Notes: generated by a model from the letters alone, not told the origin. 64,000 nucleotides of DNA from Gordonibacter sp034932485 (GCA_034932485.1 JAYFOQ010000007.1:1-64000); one strand, 5' to 3'; positions 7,157 through 16,621 are shown, counted from the first letter of the stretch. Translations and numbers: made by a program.

Positions 7157-7927
7157 CTATTCGGCAGCAGGGGCAGCAGCCTCAACTTCAACAACGGCAA
7201 CCTCAACCTCGGCTACAGGAGCAGCGATCTCAGCAGCCGTCACCGGTACACCTACACCAGCAGTTACCGCGTCAGCGATAAAGTCGGCCAGCAAGCGCAC
7301 GGAGCGAATGGCATCATCGTTTGCTGGGATACCGAAATCGACATCGTCCGGATCGCAGTTCGTATCCAGCGTGCCCACAACGGGGATGTTTAGACGGCGA
7401 GACTCATGGATAGCGATTGCCTCACGATTGGTGTCAATAACGAAGATAGCGTCGGGCACGCGCTTCATGTTACGGATGCCGTTCAGATTCGTCTGCAGCT
7501 TACCGAGTTCCTTGCGCAGCAGGATCTGCTCCTTTTTCGGCAGCACCGCCATGCGACCGTCGGCCTCCATAGCCTCAAGCTCTTCCATGCGGGTTACGCG
7601 AGAGCGGATGGTAACAAAGTTCGTGAGCATACCACCAAGCCAACGAGCGTTCACGTAGGGCATGCCGCACTTGTTGGCAGCGTCAGCCACGGCTTCTTGA
7701 GCCTGCTTCTTCGTGCCCACAAACAGCACGGTGCCACCCTTGCGAGCGATCTCGGACACAAACGTATAAGCCGCATCCAAGCCGTACAGCGTTTGCTTCA
7801 GATCAATGATGTAGATATCCCCACGGCTGCCGAAGATATACGGCTTCATTTTGGGGTTCCAACGGCGCGTCTGATGGCCGAAGTGGCTGCCTGCATCAAG
7901 CAGCGATTGAATACTGACTTTCGCCAT
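7157..7927 (-). CDS. rpsB: 30S ribosomal protein S2
   Basis: S2 is a small-subunit protein needed for late assembly and S1 binding. The start MAKVSIQSLLDAGSHFGHQ and the later RWLGGMLTNF motif are diagnostic. The ATG at 7927 has GGAGAGAG directly upstream; an ATG twelve bases earlier would overlap that site. The 256-residue protein ends in an Ala/Val/Glu-rich tail of about 35 residues (residues 221-256), a low-complexity extension. A promoter is seen at 8043-8071, leaving a leader of about 110 bases that could hold an S2 autoregulatory site. Confidence 0.97.
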   Translation of the reverse strand: MAKVSIQSLLDAGSHFGHQTRRWNPKMKPYIFGSRGDIYIIDLKQTLYGLDAAYTFVSEIARKGGTVLFVGTKKQAQEAVADAANKCGMPYVNARWLGGMLTNFVTIRSRVTRMEELEAMEADGRMAVLPKKEQILLRKELGKLQTNLNGIRNMKRVPDAIFVIDTNREAIAIHESRRLNIPVVGTLDTNCDPDDVDFGIPANDDAIRSVRLLADFIADAVTAGVGVPVTAAEIAAPVAEVEVAVVEVEAAAPAAE

Positions 7928-8042
7928 AACTCTCTCCATTCGTTAGTCCTCTGCCCGCGGTCATCCCCAACATCCGCAGCCTTTTCAATTGGCCACTGGC
8001 GGAGTCAGGTCGCACGAACATGCGTAATATAGAAACCGTAGA

Positions 8043-8071
8043 AGTATAACCGACTCATCCCTTGAGCGCAA
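8043..8071 (-). promoter_or_regulatory. Promoter of rpsB-tsf
   Basis: The minus strand has TTGCGC (8066-8071), a 17-bp spacer and TATACT (8043-8048). Confidence 0.6.
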
Positions 8072-8123
8072 GGGTACATTTAAAATGCAAAACGCAATTA
8101 TGACGGATACCTTCGAGAAACTC

Positions 8124-8354
8124 CTACACCAACGATAGCGCGCGCATAGGACAAAAACTCACACACTTACCGCAGCTAATGCACGCATCCTGATCGACAG
8201 TCGGCGCACTAAAGCCCGTCTGACTAAGGGCATCAACCGGACACACTCCCACCGATGGACAACGGTGGTTTTGTGGGCAGCGCGCGGCATCGACAACCAA
8301 CGATGTCTTGGAGGATGCTGCCCCTTGTTTTGTTTTTCCTAAACCAAATACCAT
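8124..8354 (-). CDS. Small 4Fe-4S ferredoxin-like protein
   Basis: This is a 76-residue protein with a C-terminal canonical cluster motif CxxCxxCxxxCP (CISCGKCVSFCP, about residues 58-69). A second Cys set in the middle (CPQNHRCPSVGVCP) has wider spacing (CxxxxxCxxxxxCP), so the second cluster is probably atypical. It is likely a soluble electron carrier. It is divergent from the Crp/Fnr-type regulator gene at 8591, a common arrangement for a redox protein and its regulator. Partner enzymes are not known. Confidence 0.8.
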   Translation of the reverse strand: MVFGLGKTKQGAASSKTSLVVDAARCPQNHRCPSVGVCPVDALSQTGFSAPTVDQDACISCGKCVSFCPMRALSLV

Positions 8355-8563
8355 AACGAATTCTCCTCACCTACGCTTCCTATCGCTTCGCAGGCGGCGA
8401 TCGTGCTCTTTTGTCACTAACGCACAATCAAACACAGACCACAGCAAAGCAACAGAGCCCTCAGCTATCTTACCTTTTCAAAACCTATCGTACGCTCACC
8501 CCTCTTTTTGTTCAGTGACGAAGTCACCGTCTTGCAACCTCTGGCGAATGAGAGTTTGAGGCA

Positions 8564-8572
8564 TGCTACAAT
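8564..8572 (+). promoter_or_regulatory. Extended -10 promoter of the Crp/Fnr gene
   Basis: TG, one base, TACAAT lies only 18 bases before the start codon. A start near 8579 would put the AGGAGGA ribosome binding site at the very 5' end of the mRNA. Confidence 0.5.
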
Positions 8573-8590
8573 CCACACCAGGAGGAAGCG

Positions 8591-9274
8591 ATGGATATAA
8601 CAGAGAAAGATTTAAGGCGTACGCTAGAACTGGTTCTTCCCGTATGGGACAAACTCTCCCTCGCCGAGCGCGAATACATTACTCGCTCTACCACTTTACA
8701 TCACTTCACTGCAGGGTCACCTATTCACGGCGGCAGAGACGACTGTGTCGGAGTGCTGCTTGTAGTCCGAGGTCAGTTGCGTACTTATTTTCTTTCTGAC
8801 GAAGGACGCGAAATTACCCTTTTCCGACCTCACTACGGAAGCAGCTGCCTACTATCAGCATCATGCGTACTGCCAACTATCACCTTCGACGTGTTTGTCG
8901 ACGCACAAACCGATGTCGACCTACTGATTATTGCCCCAAACTGCTTCAACAAAATTATGCAGCAAAATCCCTCGGTAGAGGCGTTTGCCTATCGTCAGGT
9001 AGCGGAGCGATTCTCCGAGGTAATGTGGGTTATGCAACAGGTACTGTTCGTTAGCTTCGACAAACGCCTCGCCACTTATCTACTCGCCGAAGCAGCCGCC
9101 CAGCACGGGCTCCGCATTGTGACCACCCACGATACGGTAGCCCGTGATTTAGGTAGTGCTCGAGAAGTAGTTTCACGCATGTTGAAATATTTCGAGCGTG
9201 AAGGTTGGGTAAAGCTTAGTCGCGGCACCATAACGCTCACTAATCCACCGCAACTCAAAATTCTCGCTGAATAA
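8591..9274 (+). CDS. Crp/Fnr-family transcriptional regulator
   Basis: The 227-residue protein has an N-terminal cyclic-nucleotide-binding-like beta barrel (about 20-120), a dimerisation helix (about 125-155) and a C-terminal winged helix (about 155-220). The recognition helix segment is VARDLGSAREVVSRMLKYF. The Cys residues near 88, 93 and 114 are not in the N-terminal Fnr cluster pattern, so oxygen sensing by an Fe-S cluster is not supported. It begins with AGGAGGA and ATG. It diverges from the ferredoxin gene and converges on the FAD/Fe-S oxidoreductase, either of which may be its target. Confidence 0.9.
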   Translation: MDITEKDLRRTLELVLPVWDKLSLAEREYITRSTTLHHFTAGSPIHGGRDDCVGVLLVVRGQLRTYFLSDEGREITLFRPHYGSSCLLSASCVLPTITFDVFVDAQTDVDLLIIAPNCFNKIMQQNPSVEAFAYRQVAERFSEVMWVMQQVLFVSFDKRLATYLLAEAAAQHGLRIVTTHDTVARDLGSAREVVSRMLKYFEREGWVKLSRGTITLTNPPQLKILAE

Positions 9275-9292
9275 AAAACTTACCTCCTTGTC

Positions 9293-12200
9293 TTATTTTT
9301 TACGGCTACTCTTTGCAGCTTCTTCCTGCAGATATCCCACAAAAAGCGGAACGAGCGGCGGGACGAGTTGTGGTATATAGCTGGGCATGAGCGCATTCAT
9401 TGTCTTGGGCAGCAAATCGGGCATAAGGGCTGCCATGTCGGCAGGCATATCACCAATATAGGCCTCAACCTCGGCCACCATGTCGGGCATAACCTTTCCC
9501 AAAATACCAGGTGCCATCTTGGGAAACATGATCGGCATCATCCGGGTTAACATCGCCGCCCCCCACTTAGACCCACCCATGGATAGCATCATCGAACCCA
9601 TACCAGCAGGCATCGCATTGAGCATCTGGGGAAATAGGCGCACCATGAAGTTCGCCATGTGCTGAGGCTGCATCAACACAATGAAGCGCTCGAAATAACT
9701 CCACATGTATGAAGTGTAGACATCGGTGGGCTTAATGTCATGGCCCGCAGCAACCGCCACCACGCGCGCCAGATCGTCTATCTTGACATCGATACCGCCC
9801 TTTTCAGCAGAATCGCGCAGCTGCACCTGGCAGCACGGACAGAGCGCAACCACGGTATGAGCACCAGCGTCAACCGCCTCTTGCAGACGCGCACAACCAA
9901 GTTTCGGAGCAACAGGTAACTCGCCAACCAGCGTAACTACCGATCCGCAGCACAGAGCATCTTGACGGTTATGTTCCATTTCCACGTAGTTGATTCCCGG
10001 GATGGCTTTTAGCATGTCGCGCGGTGGTTCATAAATACCCTGCGCTCTGCCTGCATGACAGGAGTCGTGGAAGGTAACCGTGCTATCACCAAAGACTGGT
10101 GCATCCAACTTTAGAGTGCCTGCAGCAAGCGCAGGAGCAATAACCTCGCTGTAATGCTTAACCTCGAACTCGTAAGGCTCTCCCCGTCGTCGGGCCTCTT
10201 CGGCGTACATCTCCTTCCATACCAACGAGCAAGCAGGACACGATGCGACAATGGTCTTGGCGCCCCGAGCACGTGCCATGTCTACATTGCGACGGTATGA
10301 CTCAACAAACAATTCGTCCTTACCTGCCATTTTCATAGGAATACCGCAGCACGATTCTTCGGTTCCGCCATAAGCAACGCTTAGCCCGCTGTCCTGCAAA
10401 AGACGCAGTGTTGCTTCGGCAATATCTGTCTCTACGTAGCTCGCCGTACACCCAGCAAAGAAGAGCACGTCAGCTTGTTCGGGAATCTTTTTCGCCACGT
10501 CATCAGGAAGCCAGTCGGCGCGATGAGCTCGCTTTCCTGCCCAGATATCCCCTTCGCCCGCAAGCGAGGCAGCCATCATCTCAAAAGGAGGAAACGTTCC
10601 CATCCCTTGCTCTTCCACTAAGTTATTACGCAACGCCATACCATTATGCGAAACAGGAAGCTGCAATTGGCAGCGATTATCACAACGTTCGCAGGTGGTG
10701 CAGGATAAAAACGTATCTGTACTTGCTCGATCCCATTTTTCTCGACCAGTATAGACGTCGCGAAGCCAGGTATACTTACCACGTGGACTCTGGCTTTCCC
10801 AGCCGCGCCCCGTGTATTGCTCGCACGTACTAACACAGTACCCACAACGCGAACAGGCTACTGCCATAAAGGCAACATCGCCGGGAATACCGTTTCGCTG
10901 AGGCCCGACAGCAGCTCTTTTGGGTTTCGCCGCATTAGCCACAGGACGAATAACGCCCTCCATGCTCAAAGCCAAGCCCATCAACGTATCCAGCGCACCT
11001 CCCCCCTCTCCAGGCAACGCAAGCACCTTACCAGGATTCATGAGGCCATCTGGGTCGACACGTTGTTTGAATGCGCGTAGACGCTGCTGCTTCTGTGTGC
11101 CAAGAATACGGTTCGCCTGCTTGCGAAAATATAGCCCCGTCGCATAGCCACTGCCACCATGAGTGTTTGCGATCTTAATAACGGAGAGGGATAGCGCGAA
11201 GGCAAGATTAAAAGCAAACGTACGCTCATCATGAGGAATATACCCCAACAGCACCGCGCTACCGTCGGCCGCCACCATGCCCTCCAGAACAAAAGGCTGA
11301 TCAATCTTGCGTTCTATCTCGTCGAGCACTTCGGCAATATTCTCACTGGGCACAACCACCTCAGTAGGAATAATGCTCGGGCCCAAACGCTTCAAGCGCA
11401 TAGGCGCAGTTCGACCCGCCCACTCTCGCTGCGCATCTTCCTCGGATAGCAACACACCCCCGCACGCACGCGTCAGGTTTTGTAACCCCTCATCAACTAC
11501 CAATATGCGACTTGCAGGAAACGCGCACATCAATAGGTATGTCTCGGGAAGACGAGCCTCTGCGGCTGTCTCAGAAGCAACCTCATCAAACTCATAAGCG
11601 TGGCAGGCTCGCCCTGGCAATCTTTTCTTCAGCTTAATCGCTTCGGGATTCAAGAAGGTCAGCGACCACAGAGGAAGCCGTGCCGATCGTATACCAGCGA
11701 CCATCGCATTAAGAGCCGCTGCATCAGGCAACGACACAAGTCGAACCGCCGTTTCTTCACTCCGTCGCACTTTGAAGGTTACTTCAGTGATGATGCCGGT
11801 AATTCCCTCGGCATCAGCCACCAAATCGAGCAAGTCGCTACCTTCCATAAAGCGAACTTCGCCTTGCGGGTCAATAAGGCGTACCGACACAACGCTATCT
11901 TTGAACGCACCAAATTCGTAAGAGCCAAAACCACTACCACCCTGAGCAAGCCAACCACCAACGGTTGAACTGGGATAACTAGAGGGATGCAACCGCACCT
12001 CCAAACCCTGAGCCGCCAGAGTGCGATCAAGGTTTTCCCAAATAACACCAGGCTCGCAGCATACGATCTCGGAAGCCTGATCGATAGAGATCACCTTCTG
12101 CCACCCAGACAAATCAACAACCAGCGCATCTTTACGCGGAAGAACACCACCATACCCGCTCGTCGCCGCAGCCCGAGGCACCACTGCAACACCCGCAGAA

Positions 12201-12403
12201 CGCGTTGCTTGCATGACCCGAATCAGCTGATCTTCGTTAAGAGGACGCACCACCGCACCAGGAATACCCGCCTTAACAAAAGGGTCCACCAGCGAAGGCA
12301 TCACCCCGATGTCACAAGCATAAGCTTTACACTCGCGCCGATCAGAGCGCAACCCCTCTTCCCCGACGATGTCGCGCAACGTCGTAAGCAATGCTTCTTT
12401 CAT
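9293..12403 (-). CDS. Large FAD-linked oxidase / Fe-S oxidoreductase fusion with Met-Pro-rich C-terminus
   Basis: The 1036-residue protein joins a GlcD-type FAD-binding domain (about 25-220), an FAD-oxidase C-terminal domain (about 240-480), a two-cluster 4Fe-4S segment (CSRCGYCVSTC and CTTCERCDNRC, about 515-590) and two CCG cysteine-rich domains (CCGIPMK about 685, CCGSV about 830, then CPCC). This resembles D-lactate or glycolate dehydrogenases of the GlcDF type. The last 130 residues are unusual: hydrophobic, with repeated Met-Pro and Met-Met pairs, and probably membrane-associating helices. The ATG at 12403 has GAGAAAGG upstream. The substrate is unknown; a 2-hydroxy acid is the family expectation. 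Confidence 0.85.
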   Translation of the reverse strand: MKEALLTTLRDIVGEEGLRSDRRECKAYACDIGVMPSLVDPFVKAGIPGAVVRPLNEDQLIRVMQATRSAGVAVVPRAAATSGYGGVLPRKDALVVDLSGWQKVISIDQASEIVCCEPGVIWENLDRTLAAQGLEVRLHPSSYPSSTVGGWLAQGGSGFGSYEFGAFKDSVVSVRLIDPQGEVRFMEGSDLLDLVADAEGITGIITEVTFKVRRSEETAVRLVSLPDAAALNAMVAGIRSARLPLWSLTFLNPEAIKLKKRLPGRACHAYEFDEVASETAAEARLPETYLLMCAFPASRILVVDEGLQNLTRACGGVLLSEEDAQREWAGRTAPMRLKRLGPSIIPTEVVVPSENIAEVLDEIERKIDQPFVLEGMVAADGSAVLLGYIPHDERTFAFNLAFALSLSVIKIANTHGGSGYATGLYFRKQANRILGTQKQQRLRAFKQRVDPDGLMNPGKVLALPGEGGGALDTLMGLALSMEGVIRPVANAAKPKRAAVGPQRNGIPGDVAFMAVACSRCGYCVSTCEQYTGRGWESQSPRGKYTWLRDVYTGREKWDRASTDTFLSCTTCERCDNRCQLQLPVSHNGMALRNNLVEEQGMGTFPPFEMMAASLAGEGDIWAGKRAHRADWLPDDVAKKIPEQADVLFFAGCTASYVETDIAEATLRLLQDSGLSVAYGGTEESCCGIPMKMAGKDELFVESYRRNVDMARARGAKTIVASCPACSLVWKEMYAEEARRRGEPYEFEVKHYSEVIAPALAAGTLKLDAPVFGDSTVTFHDSCHAGRAQGIYEPPRDMLKAIPGINYVEMEHNRQDALCCGSVVTLVGELPVAPKLGCARLQEAVDAGAHTVVALCPCCQVQLRDSAEKGGIDVKIDDLARVVAVAAGHDIKPTDVYTSYMWSYFERFIVLMQPQHMANFMVRLFPQMLNAMPAGMGSMMLSMGGSKWGAAMLTRMMPIMFPKMAPGILGKVMPDMVAEVEAYIGDMPADMAALMPDLLPKTMNALMPSYIPQLVPPLVPLFVGYLQEEAAKSSRKK

Positions 12404-12560
12404 GGCAAACCTTTCTCGCGATTTCCTGCGCTCAGGATAGACACTTAGAGGAATGTCTTCCGTGACTGAATCACATATACGCGACAGCAAGGTAGCAACT
12501 GCTGTATCACGCTCAAATTAAATTCAAAGACACCATGAATCTCCCATCACGCACGCAACT

Positions 12561-13361
12561 CTAGGCAGCCACTAAATCACGTCTTTTGAAACTCCAGAAC
12601 GCAGCAGCTAAGGCTACCGCAGAGATTCCTAAAGACAAGATCACGAATGGCAGTTCCAGTTCATGGTTTGCGAGAGCGGTCTGATCAAAATATTTAAAGG
12701 GCGTAATCACTCGCAAGAAACTCACGCTATCAAACGACGCGTACACCACCCCCAGCATATAGAAAATCAGCACGCTCAGATTACCAATGCGCGCGCCGAT
12801 TTCAGGAGCTGGCGCCGCTGCACCCAGCAGAGCACCCAGCGAGAAAAATACAAGGCCTATAAGGAACTGGGCAAGAGTAAAGAAGCCAAAGGTGACAAGC
12901 AAATTTTCCGACAACCCCAGTGCCATATAACCCGCTTGCGAAAATCCTAGGTTCAAAAGACAGAGCATCACAAGGAACACCATACCTGCCGCAATCTTGG
13001 CAACAAGAATAGAGGAACGCGAACGTGGCTTGGTAAAAAGAAACTCATAGGTCTTATCCACACGCTCGCGCGACACCGCAGTGCCTCCCGCATGGACAGC
13101 AAAGATAGCTATGATAATCGTAACGTATACCTCAAGCAGTCCGTAGAAACCTGAAAACGTGGTGATGTCGGCACCCGAAAAACCCATTACGGCCAACACG
13201 ATACGTGGAAACGAGTCGAGCAGGGCGCTCATGGCCCCAACGCCACCAGCTTCCATGCCGGTAAACTTAATGGAACCCGCGAACACAAATACGAACAACG
13301 CTAACGCCCAGAGCAAAAAGGGTTTCAATCCAAAGCGCAGGTCTTTCGCAAACACATTCAT
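12561..13361 (-). CDS. ABC-2 type transporter permease
   Basis: The 266-residue protein has six predicted membrane helices and the ABC-2 permease layout, with a conserved amphipathic loop (SRERVDKTYEFLFTKPRSR, about residues 92-110) of the kind that contacts the ATPase. It is the second permease of an operon with the permease at 13372 and the ATPase at 14182. The trio resembles bacitracin/NatAB-type exporters. Substrate cannot be told from sequence. Confidence 0.88.
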   Translation of the reverse strand: MNVFAKDLRFGLKPFLLWALALFVFVFAGSIKFTGMEAGGVGAMSALLDSFPRIVLAVMGFSGADITTFSGFYGLLEVYVTIIIAIFAVHAGGTAVSRERVDKTYEFLFTKPRSRSSILVAKIAAGMVFLVMLCLLNLGFSQAGYMALGLSENLLVTFGFFTLAQFLIGLVFFSLGALLGAAAPAPEIGARIGNLSVLIFYMLGVVYASFDSVSFLRVITPFKYFDQTALANHELELPFVILSLGISAVALAAAFWSFKRRDLVAA

Positions 13362-13371
13362 GTCAGCCCAC

Positions 13372-14172
13372 CTAACGCGACAAGACGTCGCCGACGCGAT
13401 ACTTCACAAACGAAACAATCAGCGCTGCAGCCACCACCAGCACCGCCGTTGCCGCATACTTTGGATCGAACGACCCCGTCGCAAATACCGTCGAAGGCTC
13501 GAAATACTGAAGGGGCGATACATAACGCAGCGCCTCTTCGCCCGTAAGATTCACCAAGGCGCTCATTACAAAACCACCAAAGCCCAGCACACTAGCCATA
13601 CCCGATACGCTGCGCACCCGACGCAGAAACGTCGCCGCAAGTACGCCCAAAGACAGAAACACTCCTTGCGTGCCCATCAAACCAAGCGACGCCAAAGCAA
13701 CCTCCCCCGAAGAGGTACTTGTATCCCCCGAAACCGCATGCACCGCCATCGAAACAGCAACATACAACACATTTACTACAACGAGACCGGTCACGCATGC
13801 CAACAACTTCGCCAAAAACACCTTCGTACGACTGAGGGGTTTTGTGAGCAAGAAATCGGTGCATACGGAACGCTTCTCGCGAGCAAACACCGACAACGCC
13901 AACGATGCTGCAAAGATAGCCCCCACCAATGACAGGTACAAATTTCCAAACGCATAAAATCCACCATAGCTAAACAGCCCCTCTAGCGAGAGACCAAACG
14001 CTGCGGCGAACTCGGGGGGAAACCCCTGCAATACGGTTGTTACCTGGCTTTCTGCGCCTGCGTAAATAGGATACGCACCCAACATAAGCAAGACCAGCAA
14101 CCCCACAAGCACCATTAGCTGAACCGCTATACCACCCGCCTGACGGCGCAATTCAAATAAATAGACGTTCAT
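13372..14172 (-). CDS. ABC-2 type transporter permease
   Basis: The 266-residue integral membrane protein has six helices. It carries the same coupling motif as its neighbour (FAREKRSVCTDFLLTKPLSR, near residue 100), so the two permeases are paralogues that probably pair. The ATG at 14172 has AGGTGG upstream; a GTG nine bases earlier is less likely. It lies 10 bases after the ATPase stop and 10 bases before the next permease. Confidence 0.88.
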   Translation of the reverse strand: MNVYLFELRRQAGGIAVQLMVLVGLLVLLMLGAYPIYAGAESQVTTVLQGFPPEFAAAFGLSLEGLFSYGGFYAFGNLYLSLVGAIFAASLALSVFAREKRSVCTDFLLTKPLSRTKVFLAKLLACVTGLVVVNVLYVAVSMAVHAVSGDTSTSSGEVALASLGLMGTQGVFLSLGVLAATFLRRVRSVSGMASVLGFGGFVMSALVNLTGEEALRYVSPLQYFEPSTVFATGSFDPKYAATAVLVVAAALIVSFVKYRVGDVLSR

Positions 14173-14181
14173 GGATACCAC

Positions 14182-15171
14182 CTAGCGCCCTGATGCACGC
14201 GAAGCAGAAGGGGAACTCTTTCCAACCAAAACCGCTTCGTCGTCTTCCGGCTTGCTGTTAGGGTTTCTCGCTGTGGCGTTCTGCGCGATATCATCGGAAT
14301 AATAGTGCAAGAACACTTCTTCAAGCGTGGGTTCCGTAATGTCGATGTTCGCAAGCGGAAGATCGCCCAATTTTGCCAACAGCACATTGCAATCACCTTC
14401 ATACACAAAGCTAGCATGCACCCCGTCCACTTCAACGGCGGCAACACCGGGGAACGTCAACGACGCGGGTATCACTGGATTTTTCGCTATGAGCGTTACC
14501 CGCTTCACCGCGGTCTGCTGCAGTGCTGCGATGCTCTGGGTGTCAACAATACGTCCTTCTTTGATAATGGCAACACGATCGCAAATGCGCTGTACTTCAC
14601 TTAAAATGTGCGACGAAAAAAGCACGGTGGCACCGCGTTCGTTCTCTTGCCGTATCAGCTCGAAAAACGTCTTTTGCATCAACGGATCTAAACCACTCGT
14701 AGGTTCATCCAAGATGATGAGACGCGGACTATGAAGCAACCCTTGTACGATACCCACTTTTTTCTTATTACCCAAACTCATGTCTTCGATTTTGCGGTTT
14801 AGGTCGAGCTCCAGCACCTCCGACAATTCACGAATGCGCTGATTGCAGTCTTTTTTATAGAAACTAGCGGAATAGTTCAGCAAATCGATTGCCCGCATGC
14901 GGTCGTAATAAAACACTTCGCTGGGGAGATAACCTACGTCGGCCAGAATACGTGTACTGTCGTGTTGGCAGTCCAATCCGAAAATACGAGCTTCGCCACT
15001 CGTCTTGCGGATAAGTGATAGCAGCGTGCGAATAGTGGTAGACTTTCCCGCCCCATTCGGACCAATAAAGCCGAATACCTCGCCCTCTTCAATTTGCATG
15101 TCTACGTCCACGATGCCGCGTGCCCTACCGAAGCGTTTGGTTAGCTTACGCGTTTCGATCACAGCGTCCAT
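14182..15171 (-). CDS. ABC transporter ATP-binding protein
   Basis: The 329-residue ATPase powers the two permeases downstream. Walker A is GPNGAGKST (about residue 38), the signature loop is degenerate (MSLGNKKKVGI) and Walker B is LIILDEPTSGLDP. A C-terminal domain of about 100 residues follows, as in ABC-2 exporters. The ATG at 15171 was chosen because GAGGAGGAGAGG lies just upstream. The extra in-frame codons further up give a Cys-rich, non-homologous stretch and overlap the engB region, so they are rejected. Confidence 0.93.
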   Translation of the reverse strand: MDAVIETRKLTKRFGRARGIVDVDMQIEEGEVFGFIGPNGAGKSTTIRTLLSLIRKTSGEARIFGLDCQHDSTRILADVGYLPSEVFYYDRMRAIDLLNYSASFYKKDCNQRIRELSEVLELDLNRKIEDMSLGNKKKVGIVQGLLHSPRLIILDEPTSGLDPLMQKTFFELIRQENERGATVLFSSHILSEVQRICDRVAIIKEGRIVDTQSIAALQQTAVKRVTLIAKNPVIPASLTFPGVAAVEVDGVHASFVYEGDCNVLLAKLGDLPLANIDITEPTLEEVFLHYYSDDIAQNATARNPNSKPEDDEAVLVGKSSPSASRASGR

Positions 15172-15499
15172 AACCTCTCCTCCTCGCACGTTTAGTGCCC
15201 CACCCGCCTTCGCGAGCCGCCCTACATAAAGCCGCCCTGCATAAAGAGAATATAGCGTTTTTGATGCAAAAAGATTACTATCGTTGCGAAACGGACAGCA
15301 ACGCAGACGACAACACAGACAGCAAACGAATGAACAGCGATGAGCAAATATCCAAGGCAACTCTTCGCAAGCCACATGGTGAAACTGCGACGAAGCCGGG
15401 TTCTTCTGGCCTAATCCTAGCGCTTTCAGGTACCATGCAGGAAGATCAAGCATCGGGCACATCGCCGAAACACTTCTGCTTACCGATAAGGAGCACCGT
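15172..15499. other. Divergent intergenic region between the ABC exporter and engB
   Basis: This stretch of 328 bases holds no convincing gene; one plus-strand frame here has no ribosome binding site and no protein-like features. It contains a short imperfect direct repeat near 15215-15245 (GCCGCCCT-A/G-CATAAAG twice). Divergent promoters are expected but no clear -35/-10 pair was found. Confidence 0.4.
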
Positions 15500-16096
15500 A
15501 TGAACTTCAACAACGTGACCTACGAGAAATCGTTTGGCACCTCCGAGCAGCTGGAGCCTTCGACGGCACCCGAAATCGCATTTGCAGGCCGGTCAAACGT
15601 AGGAAAATCTTCCCTACTGAACAAACTATTCAATAGAAAAGGTTTGGCGAAAGTATCGCAAACACCTGGCAAAACAGCTACCATCAATTTCTTTGACGGC
15701 AGCGGCGTGAAATTTGTCGACTTACCCGGATATGGCTACGCCAAAGTGTCGAAATCTGAAAAAGCCCGCTGGTCAGAATTGATTGAAGGATACTTCAATC
15801 AAGATCGCGAGTTTACCCTTGTTGTATCGTTAATCGACATTCGCCACGATCCGTCCGAGCTCGACGTAAACATGGTGAACTTCCTGCGCGAAGCCGATTT
15901 GCCCTTTGTGGTGGCATTAACGAAGGCCGACAAGCTCAGCCGTCAGCAGCAAATGAAGCAGAAAGCCGCCATCAAGCGCAAGCTTGCCCTCGGACCCGAT
16001 GCTCCCATGGTGGTAACATCATCGGCCAAAGGTGACGGCATAGACGAACTGCGCGGGATTATCCGAGATGCCGTAAGCCAGCGTCAGGTAATTTAG
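15500..16096 (+). CDS. engB: Ribosome-biogenesis GTPase EngB (YihA/YsxC)
   Basis: This is a small essential GTPase that acts in late assembly of the large ribosomal subunit. The 198-residue protein has G1 GRSNVGKSS (about 31), the switch region TPGKTATINFF, G3 DLPGYGYA (about 74), G4 TKAD (about 142) and G5 SSAKG (about 174). AAGGAGC precedes the ATG. It is a single gene on the plus strand, divergent from the ABC exporter. Confidence 0.96.
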   Translation: MNFNNVTYEKSFGTSEQLEPSTAPEIAFAGRSNVGKSSLLNKLFNRKGLAKVSQTPGKTATINFFDGSGVKFVDLPGYGYAKVSKSEKARWSELIEGYFNQDREFTLVVSLIDIRHDPSELDVNMVNFLREADLPFVVALTKADKLSRQQQMKQKAAIKRKLALGPDAPMVVTSSAKGDGIDELRGIIRDAVSQRQVI

Positions 16097-16121
16097 GCTC
16101 TTCTCAAACACCCCACCCGAC

Positions 16122-16193
16122 AGAAGGCGCTGCGGGGCTCACGCTAGAAAGTGCTGCGGAGCTCACGCTAGAAAGCGCTGCGGAGCTCACGTC
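16122..16193. repeat. Three tandem 24-bp direct repeats
   Basis: Units at 16122-16145, 16146-16169 and 16170-16193 share a core GCTGCGG-A/G-GCTCACG with few differences. There are no spacers, so this is not a CRISPR array. Being a multiple of three, it may descend from coding sequence at the end of engB, whose stop lies 26 bases before the first unit. Confidence 0.8.
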
Positions 16194-16490
16194 AATAATC
16201 GAACCGATTAGCTCAGCCTGCCGTTGGTGCAAAGTTAGGCCAGCTTGATATTTGCTCGTAGCGTTCGCGTAGGTGATAGGGCCGATAATGCCATATTATC
16301 GTCGATTTGCTGCAAGGGGTTCGGTACTCTTACAAGATACGCTTGAAGACTATTATCGTTTTGCCTGATCAGGATAGAGTCTCTGATTTACACGCTGGAT
16401 TAAGGTCGTGAAAGGGTGCTTGAAGGGGGGCTTCAAACGCCTGATTCTGCAACAAATCGTTCAAAACTTGGCGTAGGAGCCGCTACTGGA

Positions 16491-16546
16491 TACTCGGCGT
16501 TTGTCATCGACTACTCGTTGTTTGTCACCGACTACAAGGCGCTTGT
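16491..16546. repeat. 21-bp imperfect direct repeats
   Basis: Two full units (16491-16511 and 16512-16532) and a partial one (from 16533) share TACTCG-x-x-GTTTGTCA-x-CGAC. A further TACTCGGCGTT occurs at 16547. Confidence 0.7.
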
Positions 16547-16584
16547 TACTCGGCGTTATCACATGCTCTTCCTGATCAATAACC

Positions 16585-16621
16585 AAAAGAGCCGAAATCA
16601 GCGAAAGATTTCGGCTCTTTT
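16585..16621. terminator. Strong bidirectional terminator
   Basis: A perfect 15-bp inverted repeat (16585-16599 with 16607-16621) with a 7-base loop starts with AAAA and ends with TTTT, so it gives T-runs on both strands. It can end the NlpC/P60 gene on the minus strand. Confidence 0.9.

Noticed and set aside
13159..13932. 257-codon plus-strand frame opposite the ABC permeases
   Set aside because: It is antisense to two well-supported permease genes, is very basic and shows no domain; a shadow frame.
15195..15503. Plus-strand 102-codon frame ahead of engB
   Set aside because: No ribosome binding site, no family features, and it overlaps the engB start in another frame; judged chance.
15172..15513. 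Long N-terminal extension of the ABC ATPase
   Set aside because: The extension is Cys-rich and unrelated to ATPases; a strong ribosome binding site marks the ATG at 15171.
16122..16193. CRISPR array
   Set aside because: Only three units, directly adjacent without spacers, and no cas genes.
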